Source of the DNA: Heterodera schachtii
Taxonomy: Eukaryota > Nematoda > Chromadorea > Rhabditida > Heteroderidae
Length of the DNA: 64,000 nt
Assembly: GCA_023374025.1 (NCBI GenBank)
Contig: SIJG01000046.1
Span: 336,707 to 400,706, forward strand
Direction: 5' to 3'
A program made the position numbers and the translations under genes. This document shows, in pieces, positions 46,533-57,223 of this stretch (positions are counted from its first letter, which is position 1; each line of letters starts with the position of its first letter). The notes below the pieces were generated by a model. That model was not told the DNA's origin and did not search any database. It saw nothing but the letters and a program-made list of their open reading frames with translations.

Positions 46533-49500
46533 TTATAAATATTTGGACAATATCCTGCGGATTTGTTCCAAAATTATGAAGAGAAAATGCGCGAACGCAA
46601 CAAAAGCGCATATCCAAGGGAATCCAAACGCATCGGCGCCATAGCCACCAATTGTTGAGCCAAAAAAGGAGCTGAAATGTTTGAAAATGGGAGTTAAACA
46701 TTTTTTCAAATTGAATGGAATTTTTTTGTAAATTAAAAAACCAATTTTCAATCGAAATTAGCAAATTTTATTTAAATTCAAATTTCAAGTAAATAATTAC
46801 CCCAATGTCGACGCCGATTGGACTAAGGCAAAAATGTACGCATAAATTTGGGTTGAATTTTGAGATGATGCTTCTGCTTCTCCGTCAGCATTCAATTTTC
46901 TTCAAAAATTAAAATAATAAAATAAATGTTTTTTAAAATTTTTATCATTTTTTACTTTGATAAATTTGAACATCGCTTGAACACCGGAATGTAAAGTGCC
47001 GATGCGGCCATGCCCATCAGAGCGAAGGAAATGTACATTGTTGGAATTGACCTTTGGAAAGGGAATAATGGATTATCTATAATTTCGAACAACTATTGCT
47101 TTCTCATTTTAAAATTATAAGCCCAAAAAGAAATTTTCAAAAATGGGGCTTAAACTGAAATGTTTATTTTATTTATTAAATAAGGATAATTATGTTTCGA
47201 AATTAAACTTTGAAATTACTTAATGATTGGGATGAATGGAAGCGGCCCCATTAACGAAACGCCAATGATCGCCATCAGTGAGCCCATCAAAGTGATCAAT
47301 TTGGATGAGTGCTTCACTTGCTTTTCAATCATTAGGCCCCAAATTGGGGCACTGAGCAAATAACTGAAGCTCATTATCGTCGACATAATGCCAATAAGCA
47401 TTGCCGATGGGCTCAACTAAAAATTTTTTGACTTTTAATTTGTATTTTTATTGGATTTTCAAACTTTTTTACATCATTTATTTATGCGTGGAATATTCCC
47501 ATTTTTATATATATAATTTCTAAATTTTTCAAATTTAATTCATATTTTCCTCCTACCGATTTTAAATGAGTAGGTAATGATGCTTGATAAAATGAGGTGG
47601 TAATGCCCCGCAGCACAATTAAAATGAGTATCATCCATGTTTTGCTAACTCGTAAAACCGTTATGAAACCGACCGTACTTTCTTTATTTTCATCCTATAA
47701 AATAAACCAACAAAATAGATCATTAATTTAATTATTCAGGGCTCGGATTCGTACTTGGATGCCAAGTATATACTTGGATTTGGGCCTTTGTGCTTGGAAA
47801 ATTTTAACTGCACTTTTTCAAAAGGTTGTACTTGGAAAGCGTGATTTTGTGTATGAATGTAAAAATGTACATTTTATAAAATTTTTTTGAATTTTTGGCA
47901 TTTTGTCAACAATCAGTTAATTTTTTACAAATTTAAACTAAAAATGAAATAGAAAAATTTCAGTGAAAATCTGTTTAAAAAAGGTCAAAAGTTCAATTTT
48001 CTCTCGGCAGCGCCAATGGCACTGTCCACGCCCCCCCCCCCCCCCCTCAAAAAAAGAACGCACATTTTTTCTTAACAAATTGATCCAAAATCGCAAAATT
48101 TTGTCATTTTTTTAGTAAAAATTTGTTAACAAATCACAATCGAATTTTAAAATTTTCCCGGCGGCGCCTATCGGCACCGCCCCCCCCCCCCCTCAAGCTC
48201 CCAAAAAGTTTTTTTTTTAAAAACCGCCGCAAAAAAATGAGTTTGAAATGCAAAAAATCTCAGTTCTACAAATTTTTATGTGTACTTGGATTTAAAAAAT
48301 TATCCCTTTATGTACTTGGAAATTGGCATGCCTGTACTTGGTGGTACGATCAGGACACTGATTTAATTTTATTTTGTTAATTTTCACTTTAAAAAGTCTG
48401 TTTCACCTTTTTCTGCTGTTCCCCCATTTTGCCCTCTTCAATGTTTTGTATCGTTTTTCTGTCCAATTCGTCTTCATAAACGCGTGCCGTCGGAAATGGT
48501 GCCAAAACGACAAAAGCAAATGCCATCAGTGCCATCGATGTGCCCATCACAAAATTGGGCAGCATAAATCCGCCAATTTCATACAATGCGGCGCCAAAAA
48601 TTGGCCCTGAGATATGGCCAACGCTCTCAAATGTTTCCAAAATACTCTAAGATTTTAAATTTAAAATGCATTTAATAATTTAATATTTCAATTAATTTTA
48701 GGAGTGAAATTTTTTATTATTAAATATTTAATTTTCTTACGCCTATCAGCGACACGTGTTCAGGAAAAAGTTCAGCTGAAAGTGTGAAAATACTCAGCAC
48801 AAAAAATGTCCGACCAACAGCTTGGAAAAAACGGATGACCAAAGAACACCAAAAGAAAGCCAAATTGTTGTGCAGAAAGATGAGAAACCTAAAAACAAAA
48901 GAAATTAAATAAAAACAATAATTTAATTAAAAAATAACCCTTACCCAAAACAAATTGCTGACCCGGACACAAGAAAAAGTGCGGTGTAAAATGTTCGTTT
49001 TGTACCAATTTTTACAATCTAAAAATTGAATATAATTGTACAATATATGTCAGGGTTTCGATCTCAAAATTTTGAAAATCCTCATTTCAGCCATAAAAAA
49101 TCCTCATTTGCCACAAAAATACCTCAAAAAAATCCTCATTTGGAATAAAAAATCCTCATTTTTAAAACATCATAAAATTGCAAACAAAATCAGTCAACTG
49201 TCATATTTTTCATTTGAAACAATCACGGCGCCTATCAGCGCCGCCGGACCTATTTTTTCTTAAAAAATTGGCCAAAAAATCGCAAAATTGGTAATTTTGG
49301 TAAAAATCTATAACGATCTCATTTAAAACCACAAAAAAAATTTCGATTCCTATTGTTTTAATTTTTGCTTTTAAATTGCTTTTTTTGTGGCGCGGTTCTT
49401 CCAAAAAACTTTTTGGTGACATTGTGTGGAGGGGGTCCGGCAGTGCCGATAGGCGCTGCCGGAAAAAATTTGGGATTTTGAGTGCGATTTGTTAAAAGAT

Positions 49501-50221
49501 TTTGTCAAAAAAATAATTTTGACCCCCTCTATCGAATTCCTCTTTATTTTTTTGAACAAAATTATCTAAAGGAAATTAATTAAATTTATTGAAAAATGAG
49601 GATTTTTCGAAAAAAAAGTTTAAGTTTTGAAGAAAAAGTTCGAACATTTTGCCAAATATGCCTAATTTTTCAAAAAATCATGCTTTTTTGTCACTTTTTT
49701 TATCAAAAGACCACAAAAATCCTCAAATTTCTCAAAAGACCACAAAAATCCTCATTTTTCAAAAAAATCCTCCTTGACCCTCTAAAAGACCACAAAATGA
49801 GGAAAAATCCTCACATATCGAAACCCTGATATATGTGCCTTTAAAAAATTATATGATTTACATAATTTCCGGTAAGTGGTGCCATGAAAAATCTGCTTAA
49901 TTGGTATATGCCGATCACTATGCCAATATGGCCTCGATCAATGCCTCGAGAAATGGCCTAAAAAAAGATAAATTACTCGTCAAAATTTTAATTACCCAAA
50001 AATTAATTAGACAATAAATATTTTACTTCTTTGGGGTAAATTGTGTCCATGCAAGTAATTGTAATTATATTAATAAATGTTGAGGTCAAAAAGACGCTGA
50101 CCAATGTCAGTTCATGGCCATTAAGCGAATTGAGCAGTGATTTGGCATATTGGCCATAGCTTTTCATTATTAGCATAATAATATAATTGTATTTTGAAAT
50201 TGATTTCTGCCGTCTGTCCAA
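46533..50221 (-). CDS. MFS transporter, SLC18B1-like
   Basis: Multi-pass major facilitator transporter, probably in a vesicle or plasma membrane. Exons from the 5' end: about 50,221-50,020 (LNSLNGHELTLVSVFLTSTF), about 49,960-49,860 (GIDRGHIGIVIGIYQLSRFF, MAPLTG), about 49,020-48,950 (KIGTKRTFYTALFLVSGSAI), about 48,900-48,740 (IRFFQAVGRTFFVLSIFTLS, AELFPEH), 48,655-48,400 (ETFESVGHISGPIFGAALYE), 47,418-47,220 (MSTIMSFSYLLSAPIWGLMI), about 47,045-46,975 (MYISFALMGMAASALYVPVF) and 46,900-46,533 (STIGGYGADAFGFPWICAFV). ETFESVGHISGPIFG matches the conserved helix-5 region of SLC18-type transporters. The acidic loop RVYEDELDRKTIQNIEEGK is cytosolic. The first coding exon was not pinned: the 50,221 codon is TTG and probably lies within intron or exon 2. 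Substrate unknown. Two introns contain MITEs. Confidence 0.8.
47737..48355. mobile_element. CAGGGCTCGGATTCGTAC element in transporter intron
   Basis: The left end CAGGGCTCGGATTCGTACTT is matched imperfectly by the reverse-complemented right end CAGTGTCCTGATCGTACCAC. ATTTAATT occurs just outside both ends (offset by three bases on the left), a possible 8-bp hAT target duplication. TACTTGGA-type words repeat near both ends. The interior contains two GC-hairpins (48,004 and 48,157), each beside a C tract. A second copy of the left end is at 45,232. Confidence 0.65.
48004..48192. repeat. Two GC-hairpin copies with adjacent C tracts
   Basis: TCGGCAGCGCCAATGGCACT at 48,004 is followed by a C tract (about 48,031-48,046). 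CCGGCGGCGCCTATCGGCAC at 48,157 runs into a second C tract (48,179-48,192). Sequence between them includes GTTAACAAATC, as in other copies. Confidence 0.8.
49051..49828. mobile_element. hAT-type MITE with 8-bp target duplication (ATATATGT)
   Basis: CAGGGTTTCGAT at the left end is inverted at the right end (ATCGAAACCCTG). ATATATGT flanks both ends exactly (49043-49050 and 49829-49836). The 778-bp interior is non-coding, carries many AAAATCCTCATTT words, and contains two GC-hairpins (49,226 and 49,437). It sits in an intron of the MFS transporter gene. The 8-bp duplication and CAGGG end are hAT features. Confidence 0.93.
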
Positions 50222-50501
50222 AGAAAGAATTCAATTAATTAATGGGACATAATTTGTTCTTAAAATGAACAAAAAGAACACCTAATTAGGAATAATACTC
50301 ACAGAACTGTTCGCAAATTTATGACCTTATTAATTAATGTCAGTGATCAACCGCCCCAAATCTTTTTCATTTTAATGTGGGCGGATCCCAAAAAGGCAAT
50401 CGGATCACATTTGAAATGATGTTCTCGAGTTATACAGGGGATGGATGATGGTAATGAAGATGGATCTTGCAATTAATTTTCGATAATTGATTCATCGCTT
50501 C

Positions 50502-50770
50502 GCTACTCATCCGCCGCTTTGATCATAAAAGGAACACATATGATCAGATGAGCAGCCGAGCAGAAACTATCAAAAAGTTTGTTTTGGATTTTGTGATTAA
50601 AATAAATCATAGTTTGATGATAATTATTTTCGCGCACTTTCATAAAAATTCAATTTTTGTGGTGCGTTCTTTGGAGCTTAAATGTTATGTTGTGCAACAG
50701 CACAATTAGCACTAATTTGTGCATGGAACAACACTCGCAAAGTTAAGAATAAACAATAAAAAAACAAAAA
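50502..50770. repeat. 260-bp direct repeat, copy 1
   Basis: Shares CTACTCATCCGCCGCT, GATCATAAAAGGAACACATA, GCGTTCTTTGGAGCTTAAAT and GCAACAGCACAATTAGCACT with 51,211-51,470. Unlike the surrounding AT-rich sequence it is well conserved between copies. No open frame is shared. Confidence 0.88.
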
Positions 50771-50799
50771 CAAAAGTAGACGATTCGAAATATGTTCTT

Positions 50800-51060
50800 T
50801 ATTTAAAATAAATGATAAAATTAATTAATGAAATAATAACAAAAATATCATTGTGCTTTTATATCGACGAAAGGAATGTTTGTTAATTGTAAATTTTTAG
50901 TGGGAAAGATGCTTTGATCGGATTGATTCATAGGGACAAATAACAAAAATGAAAAATAGCATTAAAGAATCTTTAAAAAATGTCAGGATTGGGTAGGTGA
51001 CTGATTATTGGTTAATTGATGCTTCTTCATAAAGATGAAAAAGCAATTAATGAAAATGGA
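50800..51060. repeat. GATTGATTCATAGGG repeat, copy 3
   Basis: Near-identical to 22,140-22,400 (CTTTTATATCGACGAAAGGA, TTGATGCTTCTTCATAA) and similar to 18,690-18,860. It lies between the two copies of the 260-bp direct repeat, upstream of the transporter. Confidence 0.85.
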
Positions 51061-51210
51061 AACCTAAAATGCTAAAAAGTCAAGGTTGAAATGCTATCCA
51101 TTATAAATTAATTACTAAAAACAAATGATAACAAAAACTTTAAAATTAGTTAATAATTTATTTAAGGTTAAATGATTTCTCATCTTAATTTAATCTATAA
51201 AAAATAGTCA

Positions 51211-51470
51211 CTACTCATCCGCCGCTATGATCATAAAAGGAACACATATGATCAGAGGAGCAGCCGAACATAAACCATTAAAAAAAAATTTTTTTTTTTT
51301 GAGTTTTGTAATTATAGTTTGATAAATTTTTTTTCGCACATTTTCATGAAAATTCAATTTTTGTTGCGTTCTTTGGAGCTTAAATGTAGTGTTGCAACAG
51401 CACAATTAGCACTAATTCATGCAGGGAATAACACTCGCAAAGTTCAGAATAAACAATAAAAAACAAAAAG
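51211..51470. repeat. 260-bp direct repeat, copy 2
   Basis: Second copy of the block at 50,502, with several small indels. The ~710-bp spacing suggests an old tandem duplication of a larger unit. Confidence 0.88.
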
Positions 51471-51689
51471 CAATAAGCAATAAGGAGTATTTTTTGTATT
51501 TAATTTGAACGCCTAACATTAATTAAATGACAATTAATTAATTAATTACTTATGTTTTAAACGTTATGTATTTTTTTCTTTTGTTTGTTTTTGTTTATCG
51601 CCAAATTATGTACACATGAATTAGGTTTCAAAAAAGTTAATGCATCAATTACTATTATTATGCATTTTTTTTTTTTGAATTAATTATGG

Positions 51690-52280
51690 ACCATCGCGAA
51701 TGTTCTCCGGCTTCGGCCTCGACTTGACACACTTCTCGTGCAACGAGAATTTATTACCAAAAATTTTTTATTGACTAATTCGTCAATTAAAAAGTTTAAT
51801 TGGAAAAAAAACAACTATTTGTATTTGTCGCTATTATTATGGGGAAATGAATGAATTGAAGGCACTTTGTGCTGCTGCTGTACTGTTATGATAAACAAAA
51901 TTTACCAATTGTGCAAATTGTTTGTTTCTTCCGATTGATTTGTGTTATTTATTAATTGCTCTAATTTATACAGAGGAAGAATATTTCAATGTATTTAGGA
52001 TCCCATTTTTCCATTAATTATTATGCAATTTTATCATTGAGTTAATTATCATCCCATCGCTAATGTTCTCCGGCTTTCGTCTCCACTTGACACCATCCCA
52101 AGCAACAAGAATCTAATTGACTAATTCGCTGCCCATTAAACGAGTTTAATTGAAGAAAAAAAACTAATTGTATTTGAAGATATTATTATTATGGGAGATG
52201 AATGAACTGAAGACGTTTTGTGCTGCTGCTGCTGTACTCTGATATGATACACAAAATGTACCCAATTCGGCAAATTGTTT
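51690..52280. repeat. Two ~220-bp direct repeats
   Basis: Blocks at about 51,690-51,915 and 52,045-52,285 share AATGTTCTCCGGCTT, TTTGTGCTGCTGCTG, GCAAATTGTTTGTT and TTTATTAATTGC. No coding frame is shared. Confidence 0.8.
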
Positions 52281-53085
52281 GTTCTGCTAATTGATTTGTT
52301 TGATTTATTAATTGCAGCAGTAATTCATACAAACAAAGAATATTCGAAGTATTTTATGGTTTCGGATTCTGTTTTTAAGCAAAATTAAAAAAAAATTTTT
52401 AAATAAGTAGGACATATGGAATTGAAGAAGCTAAAATTTAATTAGGGCGAATCTAATTTAAAATAATTTAATACGCAAGAGCGTGTCGCCGCACATAAAA
52501 AAGGAACATGTAAAATATCAAATAGGTAATATTTGACAAACATTAAACGAATCAAAATTAACGGTTTCAAGGAGTTTAGCAAATTCATTAGGATTAAGTA
52601 ATCTCGCGCCTTTAAGAAGAAGCCTATAGAGGCGAGACATTCGAACAAAAAATGAATTGTATCGAACGTTGGTTGAGCAAAAAAAAAAAGAAAGAAGAAG
52701 ATTTAATAACATTACCATTTCTTAAATTAGGACAAGACAATGTGTAAGAAGCATTTTTCTTACCATAATTTTAATATTGCCCAAATGATGAAAATAACCA
52801 ATTTTTATCCTACGCATTTCAAGTGAAGTGATCTTGACTAAAAAATTTCAGGAGTAATTTATTATAACTTGTAAACCCGTAAAAATGTTTTTTTTCAATA
52901 TCTTTTTTTTAAATAGGCATTAAAAACTGAAGATGAAAATTCTAAGACCCGACTCTAATTCGTAAGCTTGGTTTTGGGCTGCTGACCCGTGCAATCGCAG
53001 TTGTTTTTTCCTAAAAGCTTTCACAAACTCTTTGGCTCAGAAGAATGAAAAAAATTATTTAATCATTTATCACAATTAGCACTGA

Positions 53086-54683
53086 TTATCCGGAAATTAA
53101 ATTTATCAGTGTATTTTTTAAAAGTGTTGATTTGGCCTTGTCTTTCACTGCTTCGGACAAAGGTCCCTAAATTTTATTTCTTTTTTTATTCACTAAAATT
53201 TTTCTGACCTTAAAGCCATGTTTGAATTCGTCCTGAAGCATATTCATCAAATTTAATCTTTTATACGAATAAATCAAATGGACAAGCAATTCATCATTGG
53301 AAGGTCCCTAAAAATTGGTGAAAAATTCAATGAATTATCAGAAATTTTCAAAAAATTCTATTTAATATCGACGATCAAAGTTACCTATACTCCACTCTAA
53401 AATGAAAAAAATTACTACTTTTTTAAATTTTTAATATTTTAGATTTATTTAATTAAAATTCCAATTCTAATTTGACCACCTTAATCGCTTTTTGTACCAG
53501 TCGGCTTAAAACGCCGGAAGGGCCTTTGCGTACAAAACTCGCAATGTCCATAAACGCGTCAAATTCATCGCCGCTGAATTCCGAATCCAACGCTTTTTCA
53601 ATGGAATTGCCCGTCAATTTTTGATACTTTAACATTTTATTATTTAAATTTTATATAAATATATATAAATAATTATATATTGTATAATATTTTGCTTTTA
53701 TTCTTTAAAATGCCTCTTCAAAAATGTAGCGAAGTTGCGGCACATTTTGACTAGTAAATATTTGAATAAACACTTCTTCGTCAGTGCCTAAGCGTTTTTC
53801 GCCAGCTTTGTACAATCTTTCGGCATCCTTAATTATTGCTAAATAATTGGGTATTAATTTATCTATTAAATATTTATTTCAATATATAACAATCTCTTTA
53901 AAATATTAATTATCTTTAAAATTATTTTCTTATTTAACTCTATTTTATTGTTTTAAAATGAAATTTTAAAAATCGCAATTTTCCGCCAAAATTTTCCCGA
54001 AAATCCATCCCCAATTTTCCTTTCTCTATCACCTGTTTGGCCTTTGTTCGATCAGTCTTAGCACTTTCATCCCGGTCAGCTTTTAGAAGTGCCATCAACA
54101 GATCTTTGTAAGTGCCGCGTGTATGTGAAGCAATTTCATCCGCTAATTCATGGCCAAACATTTGTTTGTATTTGCTTTTGATGCTGGCGATTTGCTTTTT
54201 GTTGCGGGTGATCAGAATCTGAAAATTTGATAATTAGTTTATACATTCCTTGGTAATTGCACCTTTTATTTCTTATTACCTCAAGCAGAATGTCTTTGTT
54301 TTCGCGAAATTCCTAAATTAAATTTATATTTTATTTGCAAAATATTTATAAATTTGATTAATGGCGCAATATTTGGTAGGGATAAAAATTTCACTATTTC
54401 TTGATTTCATCATTCTCAAGCTTATATTTATTCTTTTTAAATAGTCTAAAAATTTGGATTAATTAATAATATTTTTTTATTTTGGCCTTGCCTTCATTGT
54501 TTTGTTTAAAAATTTGGCGTCATGTTCGTCGGCATTTTCAAAAATTGTCAGAAACAATTCTTTCACAATGAATGGCGCATCATTCGATGGCATTAAACTT
54601 TTTTTAACTTCGTCGAACAAATTAAATCCATTGGCACAAGTTGGGAAGAAAACAATTGGCAAAAAAATTATTAATTTGAACAT
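53086..54683 (-). CDS. Secreted annexin (effector-like)
   Basis: Calcium/phospholipid-binding annexin preceded by a signal peptide, the arrangement known for secreted annexin-like effectors of cyst nematodes (the 4F01 group); membership is inference. Exons: 54492-54683, a short one near 54281-54312, 54033-54218, 53714-53827, 53480-53626, 53209-53307, 53086-53166. The start ATG at 54683 gives MFKLIIFLPIVFFPTCANGF. Then: half of repeat 1 (ELFLTIFENADEHDAKFLNK), repeat 2 (KDILLEILITRNKKQIASIK, HTRGTYKDLLMALLKADRDE), repeat 3 with the calcium-loop motif AGEKRLGTDEE and FEEYQKLTGNSIEKALDSEF, and repeat 4 (GPSNDELLVHLIYSYKRLNL). Repeats 2 and 4 lack the GxGTDE loop. The intron after FEE uses a GC donor, and exon 1 also ends at a GC donor. 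The exon 1/2 junction is one base off in my reading. Repeat 1 is truncated at its N-terminus. Confidence 0.87.
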
Positions 54684-55594
54684 CGAAATCACAATTATTT
54701 AAATTATAAATGCCATCATTTCTCTGTCTGAATTTTTATTAATTCATAAATATTTTAAAAACAAAAAATAAATAAGATGAGAACATATTATAACTAGAGC
54801 TATAATTGTATGACTTTGCAAATAAACCCTAAGATCGATTTTTTGGAATATACCCCATAAATTCTTCATGGTAGGAATTTGGCAAAATCTTTCAATATAT
54901 TTGAATTTGTCAGATAATTAAAATTATTTCGAAAGTATGTACACAAAACTTCACATTAGAAAATTTGAGAAATTAAAAAAAAGTTTTGGTTTTTTTAAAT
55001 ACATTATTTGTCATTATTTTGGATTCTTTTTTCAATTTCCTATTTATTTTGTCGTTTAAACCATTTTTGGCAGTTTTTAGAACATATTTTAGTGCTTATT
55101 TGGGCATTTCCGGATTTTTAGGGCAAATTTGAGGGATTTTTAGTGCATTTTTATGCGCATTTTACAACTTATAGCCTTAAAAATTAATTCATTGCCGCTT
55201 AAACAATGAAATAATGAATTGGAATCTCTTATGATTGGCCAAAATTGGCAATTTTGAACAGTGAAAACCGTCGATGTTAAATCAATCGCAGCAAACAATA
55301 AAAGGGGACCAAAACGAGTTTTGTAACCCAACAAACGTCATTTCCATTTCATTTTATACAATTGGGAAATATTAAATATTTATGAGTAATGGAAAAACAA
55401 ACAATTAAAATTTTAAATTTTAAACCAAATAAAACAATTTTTGAATAATTTTTAATTTTTGCTTTTTTATCTTTTAATCATTGTTTTCATAAATATTTCA
55501 TGCTGTGATAATTAAATAATGACCTCATTTGACTTTTTAAGTTTTAATTAATTTGGCATTTTGTTTATTTTTTTGTGTCTTTCATTTTCATTTT
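54684..55594. other. Divergent intergenic region
   Basis: AT-rich spacer between the annexin start and the small plus-strand gene. Nothing was recognised. Confidence 0.5.
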
Positions 55595-56140
55595 ATGTTT
55601 TTGTCACTCTTCGCCCCGGACTTAATTTGGATGTTGGATTGTGTGTGGTAATTTTAATTGTGCTTTTAATTGTGTGTAGTTTAAATTTATTTGATTTGGT
55701 GTGTCGTGGCTTTTAGTGATTTAAAAAGTCTTTCGCATTCTTCTCCATCGCCCAGTTTTGGAATTAGGCAAAAGAGAGAAAGAGCCCGGCAGACAATTTA
55801 CGACGATCCAATTTATTATATGATTTATGAAATTTATGGACATAACAACAATGTGGCATTTAATATTATTTCTATGCATTTGAGAAAGAGTGAAAATGAA
55901 GTCAATTCAATGCATGCGTATGTTTTGAATTTTTGCCATTTTTTAATGTATTAATTTCATACTCAAAAAAAAAAAAAAAATTTTTTTCACTTCAATTAGC
56001 ATCGACAAAACACAATATGAAAATATACAAGTGTTAATTAATGAATTGGTTAGTTAAATAATTAATTAACTAATTAATTACTTTCTTAGCATGCTTATTT
56101 TTGGCGGTACCCTTGCTTTATTAACTTTATTTTCGCCTAA
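55595..56140 (+). CDS. Small orphan gene, four short exons
   Basis: Unrecognised 117-residue product. Exons 55595-55647, 55717-55917, 56000-56048 and 56090-56140 join in perfect phase. They give MFLSLFAPDLIWMLDCVC, then a Ser-rich and basic segment (SPSPSFGIRQKRERARQTIY), DDPIYYMIYEIYGHNNNVAF, and a helical end (AIDKTQYENIQVLINEL, HAYFWRYPCFINFIFA). The N-terminus could be a weak signal peptide, and the dibasic KRERAR could be a processing or nuclear signal. Alternatively the last exon is read in another frame (see the 56091 entry). Confidence 0.5.
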
Positions 56141-56270
56141 TTTGGCATTTAATATTAATGAGATATGCATAAGTAAAAAATGTCTTACACTTTGGGAAAA
56201 TGCATTTTTAAATGAATTTTTAAAAAGAAAAGAAAAAAATTATCAGGGAATTCGAAGGCCCAAACAGTAG
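56091..56270 (+). CDS. Possible 59-residue secreted peptide
   Basis: Single open frame from ATG 56091: MLIFGGTLALLTLFSPNLAF resembles a signal peptide. It is followed by a short mature region with two Cys (INEICISKKCLTLWENAFLN) and a basic end (GIRRPKQ). It overlaps the last exon of the 55595 model in another frame, so only one is likely real. Confidence 0.35.
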   Translation: MLIFGGTLALLTLFSPNLAFNINEICISKKCLTLWENAFLNEFLKRKEKNYQGIRRPKQ

Positions 56271-56920
56271 ACTAAAATTAATTTAATATTTGAATAAAAA
56301 AAAATATAATAAAAAAGTAAATTTTGCGAAAATTTTAAAATATGCAAAAATAGTGAGTTTTGCGAAATTTTAGACGAATATTATTAAAATAATTTTTATA
56401 GGTCATTTAATGGCGAAAAGTTGTTTTCATAGCGAATAATACATTGAAATTAACATGGAAAATGGCGAAATTCTAATATTGTCAAATTCTGATGTAAATG
56501 CGATTAGGTAAAAGGGTTAATTAAAACGGGTTTTTAAATAATTCCTGCACATAATTAACAAAGAAATGTATGTCTTTGCATGTTTTTTTTAATTTAAATC
56601 CATATTTCTATATTCATACCCATTTTTTTGCCAAACTTTGATTTTCCCAATTCCACCTACTCAAATGGAAAAAATTTCTTTCATAATGCAATCATCAAAA
56701 ATGGTTATCTCTTTTTTTTCATTCAAAAAAAAACTGAAAACAATACAATTTTTCCAGTTTTTTTTTCTAAATTTGATCTTTATTCTTGGTATATATTTTT
56801 GGTAAAACCTTTTCTTTTTTTGCTGATCATACACGAAAAAGTTTATTTATTCTTTCAAAATGTGCCAAAAATACTCCTTAAAATTTGAAAATGCCTAAAT
56901 TGATAAATTCCGTCATGTAA
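56271..56920. other. Intergenic, AT-rich
   Basis: T-rich on the plus strand at 56,580-56,880, which makes a spurious hydrophobic open frame. No gene or repeat was recognised. Confidence 0.5.
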
Positions 56921-57223
56921 TTATTTCGGGTTGTTTCTTGCTAAAGTATTGAACAGTGTTTGATGGCACGAACGGACCTGTTCAATTCTGTTGACCCAAG
57001 AGTTCACTAATTTTTGATGAAAATGTAGATAAATTCTCTCCGCACTCATTGCTACGCTTTGATCCGTGGTGCGACTTTTGGGGATTTGCAACTTGGGGAC
57101 CCGACATTTGGGGACCCGACATTTGGGGACCCGACATTTGGGGACCCGAAATTTGGGGACCCGACTTTTAGGGACCCGAAATTTGGGGACCGAACGAGAT
57201 TTGGGGATCCCGCCGGCCTGCAC
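56921..57223 (-). CDS. Possible exon with 15-bp coding minisatellite
   Basis: Open minus-strand frame with about seven 5-residue repeats (CRVPK/FRVPK) followed by a credible helical segment (AERIYLHFHQKLVNSWVNRI, EQVRSCHQTLFNTLARNN) and a stop. The repeat DNA unit is 15 bp, so copy-number change keeps the frame. No splice partner or family was identified; the upstream part may be non-coding. Confidence 0.35.
   Translation of the reverse strand: MQAGGIPKSRSVPKFRVPKSRVPKFRVPKCRVPKCRVPKCRVPKLQIPKSRTTDQSVAMSAERIYLHFHQKLVNSWVNRIEQVRSCHQTLFNTLARNNPK
57085..57192. repeat. 15-bp minisatellite GGGGACCCGACATTT
   Basis: About seven tandem copies of GGGGACCCGACATTT with variants ending AAATTT and CTTTTA. 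Both strands are open across it (LGTRH on plus, CRVPK on minus). Confidence 0.93.

Larger units (their letters stand above)
50222..53085. other. Intergenic with duplicated blocks
   Basis: Between the transporter 5' end and the annexin stop. It contains a ~260-bp direct repeat (50,502 and 51,211), a dispersed repeat (50,800-51,060) and a ~220-bp direct repeat (51,690 and 52,045). Minus-strand frames at 52,442-52,718 (e.g. RLYRLLLKGARLLNPNEFAK) are open but unassigned. Confidence 0.6.

Noticed and set aside
50003..50221. Start of the transporter at 50,221
   Set aside because: The codon there is TTG and follows an acceptor-like sequence, so it is probably inside an exon or intron boundary rather than the true start.
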